Shown piece by piece: positions 26,534-34,865 of a DNA stretch of 64,000 nt. The notes below the pieces were generated by a model that made no database searches, was not told the origin of the DNA, and saw only the letters and a program-made list of their open reading frames with translations. Source of the DNA: Flammeovirgaceae bacterium BBD 1991-12 (GTDB lineage Bacteria; Bacteroidota; Bacteroidia; Cytophagales; Cyclobacteriaceae). The position numbers and the translations under genes are program-made. Position 1 is the stretch's first letter. Each line of letters starts with the position of its first letter. Location: positions 1-64,000 of the forward strand of contig LYSV01000038.1 of NCBI GenBank assembly GCA_001657315.1, written 5' to 3'.

Positions 26534-27281
26534 CACCTATATCATTATTTTCACTGCGATCATGACGATCGTGGTAGGAGGATTGCTTTCCCTGGCCTCT
26601 CAGGGACTGGCTCCCGCTCAGAAGAAATCCATTGAGCTGGATACAAAAACACAGATCCTGGCATCCGTAATGGACAGGGAACAGTTGAAAAAGATGAAGC
26701 CTAACGAGATCCTGGCGTTGTACAATGAAAGGATCACTTCTTTGGTCGTGGATATTGAAGGAGCGGAGATCACCAAAGACGAGAAGGGAAATGATATTGT
26801 AGCCGAAGAGGTAAGTATTCAAAAGAATTACAAAAGGGATCCCAAAGACAGGCAGTATCCGGTTTTCAAATATGTAAACGAAAATGATCCTTCTAAAGTA
26901 GATGCCTACATTTTGCCGCTTTACGGAGCAGGGCTATGGGATAAGATCTGGGGTTACGTGGCGCTGGAGGCCGATCTGAACACTATAGCAGGTACCGCCT
27001 TTGACCATAAGGCCGAAACGCCTGGCCTTGGGGCACGAATAGGCAGTGCAGAAATACAGAACCGGTTTGTAGGCAAACACATTTATGACAAGCAGGGTAA
27101 TCTTGTGTCAGTGACTATGATAAAAGGTGAGGGTAACGCCGGGCTGGATGACCATCAGGTAGATGGTATGTCCGGTGCCACCATAACCGGAAGAGGGCTG
27201 AGTGAAATGCTTAAAAACTACCTCGGTTACTACGAGGCATACTTTAAAAAGATAAATTCAGGATCAATGGCCAAACTTTAG
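26520..27281 (+). CDS. nqrC: Na+-translocating NADH:quinone reductase subunit C
   Basis: NqrC has one N-terminal membrane helix (TYIIIFTAIMTIVVGGLLSL) and a periplasmic FMN domain. The 253 aa protein has the attachment motif DGMSGATITGRG near residue 222, where the second Thr carries FMN in known homologues. YGAGLWDKIWGYVALEADLN and ETPGLGARI are further family features. The start is GTG, inside the end of nqrB. Confidence 0.95.
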   Translation: MQQSNTYIIIFTAIMTIVVGGLLSLASQGLAPAQKKSIELDTKTQILASVMDREQLKKMKPNEILALYNERITSLVVDIEGAEITKDEKGNDIVAEEVSIQKNYKRDPKDRQYPVFKYVNENDPSKVDAYILPLYGAGLWDKIWGYVALEADLNTIAGTAFDHKAETPGLGARIGSAEIQNRFVGKHIYDKQGNLVSVTMIKGEGNAGLDDHQVDGMSGATITGRGLSEMLKNYLGYYEAYFKKINSGSMAKL

Positions 27282-27325
27282 CGTTGGATAATTGGTTTAT
27301 TAATCTGAAAATAGACATAGATATC

Positions 27326-28003
27326 ATGAGTACGGAAGCTTTGGAACAAACCCAGGAACAGGTAATTGAAAAGCCGCAAGAGGAGTTATTTTCAAAACGC
27401 AGAAAGAGACTTATTTCGGATCCGCTGAATGAGGACAACCCTATTACCGTGCAGGTGTTGGGAATCTGTTCGGCATTGGCTGTTACAGTGAAAATGGAGC
27501 CCACATTGATCATGTCGATCGCGGTGGTCTTTGTTATCGTATTCTCCAATCTCATCATTTCCCTTTTGAGGAACCTTATTCCCAACAGGGTAAGGATCAT
27601 TGTTCAACTGGCTGTCATCGCTACATTGGTAACGCTGGTAAGCGAGGTGCTAAAGGCCTACAATTATGAGATGTACAAGGTACTGGGAGCTTTTGTGGGG
27701 CTGATCATTACCAACTGTATTGTCATGGGACGGCTGGAGGCTTTTGCTATGGGGAATAAACCTTATGATTCAATTCTCGATGGTATTGGCAGCGGTTTTG
27801 GTTATGCATGGATCATCCTTACCGTGGCCTTTTTCAGGGAGTTGTTTGGTTCCGGCTCTGTTTTCGATTTCAAGATCTTCGAAGCCATTGGAATGGCCAA
27901 TTTCCCTACCAACGGACTGATGGTGGATTCCATAGGGGCATTTATGGTTTTAGGTATTCTCATCTGGATACAACGCTCAAAAACAGGTTACGTAGAACAC
28001 TAA
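27326..28003 (+). CDS. nqrD: Na+-translocating NADH:quinone reductase subunit D
   Basis: NqrD is one of the two Rnf/Nqr-type integral subunits holding the membrane Fe centre. From ATG 27326 (225 aa) a charged cytoplasmic N-terminus precedes the usual helices. Family segments are NPITVQVLGICSALAVTVKM, NCIVMGRLEAFAMGN and DGIGSGFGYAWIIL. The ORF track start (TTG at 27284) lies just after nqrC and is less likely. Confidence 0.94.
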   Translation: MSTEALEQTQEQVIEKPQEELFSKRRKRLISDPLNEDNPITVQVLGICSALAVTVKMEPTLIMSIAVVFVIVFSNLIISLLRNLIPNRVRIIVQLAVIATLVTLVSEVLKAYNYEMYKVLGAFVGLIITNCIVMGRLEAFAMGNKPYDSILDGIGSGFGYAWIILTVAFFRELFGSGSVFDFKIFEAIGMANFPTNGLMVDSIGAFMVLGILIWIQRSKTGYVEH

Positions 28004-28014
28004 GATAGTATACA

Positions 28015-28626
28015 ATGGATTTAGTAAGTTTAGGGATAAAGTCAATTTTTGTTGACAATATGGTTTTCGCCTACTTCCTTGGCATGTGCTCCTTTCTGGC
28101 CGTTTCCAAGAAAGTGACCACTGCCATAGGCCTGGGAATGGCAGTAGTGTTCGTACTTACCATTACAGTACCGATCAACTGGATCATTCAGGAGAATGTT
28201 CTTAAGGAGGGAGCTCTGGCATGGATGGGCCCAGGTTTCGCTGAAGTTAATCTGGAATTCCTTCAGTTTATTATGTTCATCGCCATCATTGCAGCTATGG
28301 TACAGCTGGTAGAGATGGTGGTGGAAAAAGTTTCTCCTGCCCTGTATGGTTCTTTGGGGATCTTTCTTCCACTAATTGCGGTGAACTGCTCCATTCTGGG
28401 AGGGTCACTCTTTATGGTTCAGCGTGACTATACCATTGCAGAAGCATCCGTTTTTGGATTTGGCTCCGGTATGGGGTTTGCCCTTGCCATTATCGCGCTT
28501 TCTGCTATCAGGGAAAAACTAAAGTATTCAAATGTGCCTGACGGACTGAAAGGGTTGGGTCTGACTATGCTGATCACCGGCCTTATGGGGCTCGCCTTTA
28601 AATCATTTATCGGTATTGCCATTTAG
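28015..28626 (+). CDS. nqrE: Na+-translocating NADH:quinone reductase subunit E
   Basis: NqrE pairs with NqrD in the membrane. The 203 aa protein shows [20 protein letters not shown] with the conserved Cys, [20 protein letters not shown] and [21 protein letters not shown] strong terminator follows 26 bases after the stop. The NADH-oxidising subunit gene nqrF, usually next, is therefore not part of this operon and is not elsewhere in the window. Confidence 0.95.
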   Translation: MDLVSLGIKSIFVDNMVFAYFLGMCSFLAVSKKVTTAIGLGMAVVFVLTITVPINWIIQENVLKEGALAWMGPGFAEVNLEFLQFIMFIAIIAAMVQLVEMVVEKVSPALYGSLGIFLPLIAVNCSILGGSLFMVQRDYTIAEASVFGFGSGMGFALAIIALSAIREKLKYSNVPDGLKGLGLTMLITGLMGLAFKSFIGIAI

Positions 28627-28651
28627 CATAGTATCGGCTTACAGGATATGG

Positions 28652-28677
28652 GGCGTTTCATCTGGAACGCCTTTTTT
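28652..28677 (+). terminator. Intrinsic terminator after nqrE
   Basis: GGCGTT and AACGCC form a perfect 6-bp stem with an 8-base loop followed directly by TTTTTT. It closes the nqrABCDE transcript. Confidence 0.85.
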
Positions 28678-28760
28678 ATTTGCCTCATAATTTATTTCTT
28701 CAAAAATGATATAAATTGACGGGCAGTTCATAAAGTTTTGGTCTGACCCGTCTACAAGAT

Positions 28761-29369
28761 ATGTCCCTACTCTACATCCTTGACCTGATCGGTACTTTTG
28801 TTTTTGCTATCAGCGGATTACGGTTGGCCGCAAAAAAGGATATGGATCTGTTTGGGGCTGCAGTTGTGGCCTTTGTTACAGCCGTAGGAGGAGGCACCAC
28901 CAGGGATGTTTTGCTGGGCAGCCATCCTGTAGCATGGATGAATGACATTAACTATCCCATCGCTATACTGGCTTCCCTGCCTTTTACATGGTTGTTCAGA
29001 AAGTATATTGTCAATCTGAAAAGAACGTTTTTTATTTTCGATACCATTGGGATCGCCCTGTTCACGATCAGTGGAATGCAAAAGGGACTGGCCTTTGACC
29101 TGCATCCTGCCCTTGCTATAGTGATGGGCATGGTATCTGCTACGGTAGGAGGCGTGATCCGGGACATACTGTGCAATGAAATACCATTGATCTTTCGTAA
29201 GGAGATATATGCTACCGCCTGCCTTTTGGGTGCGGTGGTGTATTACTGCCTGGACCTTTATACAACATTAAGTGAAAATACCATCTATCTGGTCACCACA
29301 GCTGTGATCATTACGATTCGAATTGTGAGTATCAGGTTCAAACTGTCCCTTCCGAAGATGAAGGGGTGA
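28761..29369 (+). CDS. TRIC-like cation channel (UPF0126 family)
   Basis: The 202 aa membrane protein is a tandem of two similar three-helix units. Each has the glycine-rich signature of bacterial TRIC channels: AAVVAFVTAVGGGTTRDVLL in the first and ALAIVMGMVSATVGGVIRDIL in the second. Characterised prokaryotic TRIC proteins are trimeric cation channels. The physiological role here is unknown. It has its own spacing after the nqr terminator. Confidence 0.9.
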   Translation: MSLLYILDLIGTFVFAISGLRLAAKKDMDLFGAAVVAFVTAVGGGTTRDVLLGSHPVAWMNDINYPIAILASLPFTWLFRKYIVNLKRTFFIFDTIGIALFTISGMQKGLAFDLHPALAIVMGMVSATVGGVIRDILCNEIPLIFRKEIYATACLLGAVVYYCLDLYTTLSENTIYLVTTAVIITIRIVSIRFKLSLPKMKG

Positions 29370-29438
29370 ATGGGCATCTAAAGCAAAGATCCCGATTAAA
29401 CGTATAAATTGTCGGGTGTCACAAAGCTTCAAAGACAC

Positions 29439-29469
29439 AAAAAAGCCATCTTCTGTTTGAGAAGATGGC
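29439..29469 (-). terminator. Intrinsic terminator of the glutamine synthetase gene
   Basis: On the minus strand a perfect 10-bp stem GCCATCTTCT/AGAAGATGGC with a 5-base loop is followed by TTTTTT, 51 bases after the glutamine synthetase stop codon. Confidence 0.85.
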
Positions 29470-29519
29470 CTTCTGATTACATCAGGTTTTGGTTTAGGCT
29501 AAGGCAATCAGATTGGTTG

Positions 29520-30536
29520 TCAGGCAGGAACTGCTGCCGTTTTTACTGTTTTAATGATCCTTGCCGCTATCTTGTATGGATCTCCGTTGGATGCAGGCCT
29601 TCTGTCTTCCAGCCAGCCTTTCCAGCCGTTTTCTACGGTAGCGATAGGGATACGGATAGAAGCTCCTCTGTCGGAAACACCGAAGCTGAATTTATCAATA
29701 GACTGGGTTTCATGTGCCCCTGTCAATCGCTGATCATTATCTGCTCCGTAAACAGCAATATGCTCCTTTATGTAAGGCTCGAAGCCGGAGCAGATCGCAT
29801 CGTAAGTGGCCTTGTCACCTGCCTCTCTCAGTAGGCCGTTGGAGAAGTTGGCATGCATTCCGGATCCGTTCCAGTCACCTTTTATAGGTTTAGGATGCCA
29901 GTTGATGGCCATACCGTATTTCTCCGCGGTCCTTTCCATCAGGTAGCGGGCCACCCATATCTGGTCACCGGCTGATCTGGCGCCTTTGGCAAAGATCTGG
30001 AACTCCCACTGTCCGGCGGCTACTTCAGCATTGATGCCCTCCACGTTGATCCCGGCTTCAAGGCACAGGTCGAGGTGCTCCTCGATGATCTCACGGCCGT
30101 AGGCGTTGCTCGCACCTACGCCGCAGTAGTAAGGTCCCTGTGGACCGGGGTAACCATTGGCAGGGAATCCAAGTGGCCGGTTGGTCTCAGGATCCCACAG
30201 GAAGTACTCCTGCTCAAATCCAAACCAGAAGTCATCGTCTTCGTCATCAATAGTGGCACGGGCATTTGACTCGTGAGCTGATCCATCAGCGCTTAAAACC
30301 TCGGTCATCACAAGGAAAGCGTTTTTGCGGGCCGGATCAGGGAACAAAGCCACGGGCTTCAGTAAACAGTCGGAAGAACTGCCATCAGCCTGCTCTGTTG
30401 AGCTTCCGTCAAAAGACCACATTGGACATGCTTCCAGTGTGCCATCGAAATCTGAAACGATTTTTGTTTTACTTCTCAGACTCTGGGTGGGCTTGTAGCC
30501 ATCCAACCAGATGTATTCAAGTTTAGTCTTCGCCAT
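29520..30536 (-). CDS. Glutamine synthetase, type II (eukaryote-like)
   Basis: The enzyme joins ammonia to glutamate with ATP. The 338 aa length is that of GSII, much shorter than GSI or GSIII. Signatures are EYIWLDGYKPTQSLRSKTK, PMWSFDGSSTEQADGSSSD, FWFGFEQEYFLWDP with metal-binding glutamates, and NGYPGPQGPYYCGVGA. The NWHPKPIKGDWNGSGMHANF segment contains the ATP-site histidine. No adenylylation-type tail is present. It heads a minus-strand group including an ammonium transporter, so it likely assimilates imported ammonium. Confidence 0.95.
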   Translation of the reverse strand: MAKTKLEYIWLDGYKPTQSLRSKTKIVSDFDGTLEACPMWSFDGSSTEQADGSSSDCLLKPVALFPDPARKNAFLVMTEVLSADGSAHESNARATIDDEDDDFWFGFEQEYFLWDPETNRPLGFPANGYPGPQGPYYCGVGASNAYGREIIEEHLDLCLEAGINVEGINAEVAAGQWEFQIFAKGARSAGDQIWVARYLMERTAEKYGMAINWHPKPIKGDWNGSGMHANFSNGLLREAGDKATYDAICSGFEPYIKEHIAVYGADNDQRLTGAHETQSIDKFSFGVSDRGASIRIPIATVENGWKGWLEDRRPASNGDPYKIAARIIKTVKTAAVPA

Positions 30537-30586
30537 AATAATGTTTATTTAGAAAATCTACTTAGTGTTTCAATCAATTAAGCTTA

Positions 30587-30594
30587 CAAAAATA
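30587..30594 (-). promoter_or_regulatory. -7 promoter motif upstream of the glutamine synthetase gene
   Basis: On the minus strand TATTTTTG matches TAnnTTTG exactly, about 50 bases upstream of the start codon. A convincing -33 element was not seen. Confidence 0.4.
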
Positions 30595-30695
30595 GAAAAT
30601 GGGTTAAAAAATACCCTGATACTTTCTTTTTTTTGTTAGTACATAACGTTTATGGTTCTAAAATTATCCATAACTGATAAAACAAATATATTAAA

Positions 30696-31250
30696 CTACC
30701 ATTCGTCATCAATTTTTACTGATGGAGGGGTTTTTTCTTCCTCCTTTGACTCTTCGCTCATCTGAAGTTTAATGTCTTCAATGAGCTGCTCCATTTTTGT
30801 GAGGATAGTTTCCCTGTGTCTCTGCCATGTTTTATCCGGTTCCTTCAGGTATGGCTCCAGCTCCCTGGGTCCGCTGCGGGTTTTTACAAACCGGCTGTAC
30901 CGGTTCTTTTCCAATGGGTGGAACCTGAAGTCAGTGATGATATATCTATAGCGGTTTTCACGTACCTCCAGCCTGATGGAATAGGAAAGCTCACCATGCG
31001 GCGTCTTGCCCAGCCGTTTTTTATACAGTCTGAATGAAGATGTTTTCTTGAATTTTCCGTTTTCTTCAGCGGTCTGGTTTTCCTTTGCTTCCATTAGTGC
31101 TGAAGCATTGGTCAGTAACTTTTCATGAACAAGCCTGGTTTCCACCACCTCCATGAAAAGGATATGACCGTTTTCATCATATTGATACTCCAGCCCTTTC
31201 TGAGCCAGGGTATCGATGAAAACGGTCAAAATCAACAAACCAAATCGCAT
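30696..31250 (-). CDS. Secreted hypothetical protein (DUF4468-like)
   Basis: The 184 aa protein has a short signal (FGLLILTVFIDTLAQ). The mature part has alternating beta/alpha elements including LSYSIRLEVRENRYRYIITD and FRFHPLEKNRYSRF, which resemble DUF4468 proteins of Bacteroidota. The C-terminus is acidic and probably unstructured (MSEESKEEEKTPPS). It lies between the porin and the glutamine synthetase gene on the same strand. The family assignment is tentative. Confidence 0.55.
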   Translation of the reverse strand: MRFGLLILTVFIDTLAQKGLEYQYDENGHILFMEVVETRLVHEKLLTNASALMEAKENQTAEENGKFKKTSSFRLYKKRLGKTPHGELSYSIRLEVRENRYRYIITDFRFHPLEKNRYSRFVKTRSGPRELEPYLKEPDKTWQRHRETILTKMEQLIEDIKLQMSEESKEEEKTPPSVKIDDEW

Positions 31251-31262
31251 AGAACGATATTT

Positions 31263-32426
31263 TTAAAACGAGTACACCGCTGCCAGCACAAAGGAAGACA
31301 GACTTTTGGTATTGGGTGTACCCGGTGAATCATTGTCAGAAAAACTATCTTCTGAGGTGCTATCCAACCGCAGCTCTGGAATAAGGGTCAGATCACCTAC
31401 CTTGTATTGTCCGGTGAGGGTAATATCAATAACACTCCCATCACCATCGGTGTCCACGCCGATCACATCCAACCCGTTGTTGAATACATTAAAGTATTCC
31501 ACCCGTGTACCCACTGAAAACACATCGGAAGTAGCTACCTGGAAATAACCTGCCAGACCGTAAAAGCCAGCATCGTCACCGTCCAGATCGATAATGGATG
31601 TACCGTCAAAACCTTCTCCGGGGCTGGTTGTGTTATACGTGGCGTTAACACCAAGATAGAGTGTTTCGGAAAGGTCCCACCCGGCAGTAAGGTCTACCTG
31701 AAAGGTATTGCCGGCGGAAACATCAGCTGTGGATGGTGCGAAGTCCTCATCAAGCTTACCGTCCTGGTCACCATACAGGAAGTTCAGATAGATACCTTTA
31801 TATCCCAGCTGAGCTCCTACGGTATATGAACCTGTAAGGTTGAATTCCGTCATGTCAGTTGGGTTCATTAAGGCCACCATGGCAGACAGATCATCCGACA
31901 GAGCGATATCCGCCTTCAGCCCGGTATGTGAAAAGGGACCGTAGCTGAACATATAGGATGTTGAATAGTTGAAATTGGAAGCAGGTGATATCACTTCATA
32001 TCCCAGGAAAGTATTGAAATTCCCAAGAGTAAGAGTTACGACGTCACTTACATTCCAGTAGGCATACAACTGGTTCACGATCTGTGCGCTTCCACCTTCC
32101 GCATCGTTGAATACGGAATTCATAGGTGATCCGAATACTGCATCTTCCCCTCTTGGGCCAAATACCAGATCAGCAACAAAACCTGCCTTTTCCCCCTCCT
32201 TTGCAATGACCAGATTCGCCATGCCCAGTGAAAAGCCGGGTCTGTTGGCAAACGAAGTGCCCGGAGCTTCGGGATCAAACTTATTGGGTGATCCCAGATT
32301 CGCCCTGAAGTAGGCATCTATGGAACCTGATATGGTCACCGGAGAAGATTCTTCGTCATCCTGGGCCAGAGAAAGGGTTATCGACAAGAAAAAAACCATA
32401 AATGACAGTATGTATCTGTTTTTCAT
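31263..32426 (-). CDS. Outer-membrane porin-like beta-barrel protein
   Basis: The 387 aa protein has a signal peptide (MKNRYILSFMVFFLSITLSLAQ). The barrel strands are long, for example VTISGSIDAYFRANLG, QLYAYWNVSDVVTLTLGNFN and YKVGDLTLIPELRLDSTS, and the final strand ends in VLAAVYSF with a C-terminal Phe. It fits the Bacteroidota BBP2-like porin group. The position between amtB and the glutamine synthetase gene suggests uptake of a small nitrogen compound, but that is context only. Acidic, calcium-site-like turns (DTDGDGS, DLDGDDAG) are present. Confidence 0.75.
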   Translation of the reverse strand: MKNRYILSFMVFFLSITLSLAQDDEESSPVTISGSIDAYFRANLGSPNKFDPEAPGTSFANRPGFSLGMANLVIAKEGEKAGFVADLVFGPRGEDAVFGSPMNSVFNDAEGGSAQIVNQLYAYWNVSDVVTLTLGNFNTFLGYEVISPASNFNYSTSYMFSYGPFSHTGLKADIALSDDLSAMVALMNPTDMTEFNLTGSYTVGAQLGYKGIYLNFLYGDQDGKLDEDFAPSTADVSAGNTFQVDLTAGWDLSETLYLGVNATYNTTSPGEGFDGTSIIDLDGDDAGFYGLAGYFQVATSDVFSVGTRVEYFNVFNNGLDVIGVDTDGDGSVIDITLTGQYKVGDLTLIPELRLDSTSEDSFSDNDSPGTPNTKSLSSFVLAAVYSF

Positions 32427-32465
32427 TTTATTTTTGAGTTGCAGTTAATAATTATTTTAATTGTG

Positions 32466-32515
32466 GAAAAAGCCTCGGTCTGATCAGGGGTCCAATCTGT
32501 GTCAGACCAGGCTTT
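32466..32515 (-). terminator. Intrinsic terminator of the ammonium transporter gene
   Basis: On the minus strand AAAGCCT-GGTCTGA pairs with TCAGACC-G-AGGCTTT across a 19-base loop and ends in a T-run. It separates amtB from the porin gene. Confidence 0.75.
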
Positions 32516-32531
32516 TGTATTTTCAGGTCTA

Positions 32532-33872
32532 CTACTCGTCGTAGACGATAGTATATCCCCGTATGCCATGTTCATGGCTGTCCATGCCGGCTTCTTCGTG
32601 TTCTGCTGATACTCTGATGCCGGAGATCTTGTCCATAACAAAGAAGATCAGGTAAGCGGCGGCAAAGGCTACAGCCCCACATATAGCCACTCCTTTTAGC
32701 TGAGTGAAGAAGGAATGTTCCGGGTTTGAGGAGAAGATTCCAACGGCCAGTGTGCCCCAGACACCACAGGTAAGGTGTACAGAAACGGCACCCACAACAT
32801 CATCCAGCCTGAACTTGTCCAAAGTAACGGCAGACAGCACCACCAACACCCCTGCTACGAGACCTACAAACAAGGCCCAGCCAGGTGATATCACATCCGC
32901 GCCTGCGGTAATGCCTACCAATCCGGCCAGCAGGCCGTTTAATACCATGCCAAGATCAAGTCTCTTAAACACCGCATAACCTGCGATAAAGCCACCCAAT
33001 GCCCCTGTACAGGCCGCGAGAGATGTGGTTACCAGCACAAAGGATGTAGCGCCGGGATCTGCGGAAAGCACTGAGCCGCCGTTAAATCCAAACCAGCCCA
33101 GCCACAGCAGAAAAACTCCGATCACAGCCAGAGGAACGCTGGAGCCTGGTTTATCGACAACTTTGCCATCCACATATTTACCTATTCTGGGACCGAGCAC
33201 CATAATACCGGCCAGTGCCCCCCAACCTCCTACGGAGTGTACGAGGGTAGAACCTGCAAAGTCATGAAAACCCATATCATCGAGGAATCCGTATCCCCAT
33301 TTCCAGCTTCCGATGAGCGGATATACAAATCCTACAAATAACAGAGTAAAGATCAAATAAGAGGTGATCTTGATCCTTTCTGCAACAGCACCTGATACAA
33401 TGGTGGCAGCCGTAGCGGCAAACATGGCCTGGAACAAAAAGTCCGTCCAGTAGGTGTAACCTCCTCCCACATAGTCTACAGTGGTTCCCCCTTCAGGAAG
33501 TGTCAGGAACCATCCGGCAAACCCAAACCATTCGTAGCCTTCTCCTTCTACAAATCCGGGATACATCAGGTTAAATCCAAGAATGAAGTAGGTAATGATC
33601 CCTATGACAGGAGTGAGGGTATTTTTAAAGAGAATGTTGACCGTGTTTTTGGCCTGGCCAAATCCAGCCTCTACACCGGCAAATCCAAGGTGCATGATAA
33701 AAACCAGTGCGGTACACAGCATCATCCATACATTGTTGGCTGTTAAAAGAGTGTTTGCAATAGCTGCCGCCTCTTCAGCTGCCATGGTGCCGGCTGCTTC
33801 GGTGACTTCTGCAGCAGAAGCAAATCCCAACAATGAACTGGAATAAAATTCTGCAAGTAAAACTTTGTTCAT
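32532..33872 (-). CDS. amt: Ammonium transporter (Amt/MEP/Rh family)
   Basis: Amt proteins conduct ammonium across the inner membrane as trimers. The 446 aa protein has about 11 membrane helices. The twin-histidine pore residues are in GSTLVHSVGGWGALAG and AVSVHLTCGVWGTLA, with the family segments MLCTALVFIMHLGFAGVEAG and WLGWFGFNGGSVLSA. The C-terminal tail (EHEEAGMDSHEHGIRGY) resembles the regulatory tail of other Amts. No PII gene (glnK) is adjacent, which is unusual for bacteria. A 1-kb gene-free region lies upstream. Confidence 0.95.
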   Translation of the reverse strand: MNKVLLAEFYSSSLLGFASAAEVTEAAGTMAAEEAAAIANTLLTANNVWMMLCTALVFIMHLGFAGVEAGFGQAKNTVNILFKNTLTPVIGIITYFILGFNLMYPGFVEGEGYEWFGFAGWFLTLPEGGTTVDYVGGGYTYWTDFLFQAMFAATAATIVSGAVAERIKITSYLIFTLLFVGFVYPLIGSWKWGYGFLDDMGFHDFAGSTLVHSVGGWGALAGIMVLGPRIGKYVDGKVVDKPGSSVPLAVIGVFLLWLGWFGFNGGSVLSADPGATSFVLVTTSLAACTGALGGFIAGYAVFKRLDLGMVLNGLLAGLVGITAGADVISPGWALFVGLVAGVLVVLSAVTLDKFRLDDVVGAVSVHLTCGVWGTLAVGIFSSNPEHSFFTQLKGVAICGAVAFAAAYLIFFVMDKISGIRVSAEHEEAGMDSHEHGIRGYTIVYDE

Positions 33873-34460
33873 AATAATATTTCGTTAAATTGTTGAAAGT
33901 CAGAATTTAATTTTTAATCAATAGACAAATAAAAAAGAGTCAAGACAATAAACAAAGTAAAGAAAGGGGTTAAATTTTAACCAATTGATGTGCTATTTTG
34001 ATCGAAAACGTTTGAACAAGGTTAAAATAACATCACATATGATGGCAAAAAACAAATTTTATGTGTTTTTTGGATCAAAATTTAACCAAAGAAGATTTTA
34101 TTGTTGAGAAAAAAGTAAAACCCCCTTGTTTTTTGAGCTTCGATGTGTAGTAAGAGAGTGTTTTACAAGAGGTTAGGGTATTTCTTGCACGAAATGAGTA
34201 GTGGGAAAGGCCGGATACCAGGAATTTCGGTTCTGAAAGGGAAGATAGGGGTAATTTTACCTCTTTATAGTAGAATGAACAAGAGTAAGGTATATCCAGA
34301 AGGTTACTGAATTACCCGGTGCATAAATAATCAATTACCCAATAACTCTGGGATAATTTAAAGCGCAGTGTATTAATTTGTTGTGAGTTGAAAAATGTAG
34401 TTAAGGAGCCACTGAAAATTGTTTTTGTTACCCCAGGTTCTCAGTTCTTTTCATTTTTGG

Positions 34461-34491
34461 CTTGATCCAAAAACGAAACAAAAAGATCAAG
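34461..34491. repeat. Short inverted repeat CTTGATC/GATCAAG
   Basis: Seven-base arms flank an A-rich 17-base spacer (CAAAAACGAAACAAAAA). I have an impression of similar intergenic sequence in other Bacteroidota genomes, but this is memory, not a search. Confidence 0.4.
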
Positions 34492-34509
34492 ACTGTGAGT
34501 AAATAGCTA

Positions 34510-34593
34510 AATTTCAGCACCTTACAGACACAGATCACAAACTCGCTGCGCTCAAACAATGTGATCAACTCAGTACAGCGTTATGCTGAAATT
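34510..34593. repeat. Nested inverted repeats, possible structured RNA or cruciform
   Basis: The outer arms AATTTCAGCA and TGCTGAAATT (10 bp, perfect) enclose the inner arms GATCACA and TGTGATC (7 bp, perfect) at 34533-34539 and 34560-34566. The inner loop contains ACTCGCTGCGCTCAAACA. No gene overlaps it. Confidence 0.5.
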
Positions 34594-34758
34594 CTTAACG
34601 CTATTGACTCAAGGTCGAAGAGCAAACCCCAAAATTTTGAATAATCGACCAAATCCGAGGTTTTCTATTTCTGAAATTGGTCATTAAAGTATTTAAAAAA
34701 GACCCCAAGAGATGTTTCTGGTATAAAAACAATTATCAGGGGAGCCCTAGTTAAAATT

Positions 34759-34833
34759 AGGAACAGAAAGTCAGAAGCCAGAAGTAGGATCTCACATCCA
34801 GCTTCTGGCTTCTGACTTCTGACTTCTGTTCCT
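34759..34833. repeat. Inverted repeat built from 7-nt words (GTCAGAA)
   Basis: Both arms start AGGAACAGAA and end GTCAGAAGCCAGAAG when read outside-in. The right arm has one extra GTCAGAA unit and lacks one A. The arms flank a 17-base loop. The structure resembles the S23-element repeats but without a gene inside. Confidence 0.75.
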
Positions 34834-34865
34834 CCAGTCTTATCTGGAGACAATGATCAATTCTT

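Larger units (their letters stand above)
33873..34865. other. Gene-free 1-kb region with several inverted repeats
   Basis: No credible gene is seen; the 62 aa minus-strand ORF lies in repeat sequence. The first 250 bases are AT-rich and probably hold the amt promoter. The rest contains a CTTGATC/GATCAAG repeat (34461-34491), a nested double inverted repeat (34510-34593) and a 7-nt-word hairpin (34759-34833), listed separately. Confidence 0.7.

Noticed and set aside
34665-34853. 62 aa minus-strand ORF
   Set aside because: It runs through the 7-nt-word inverted repeat and has no recognisable protein features.
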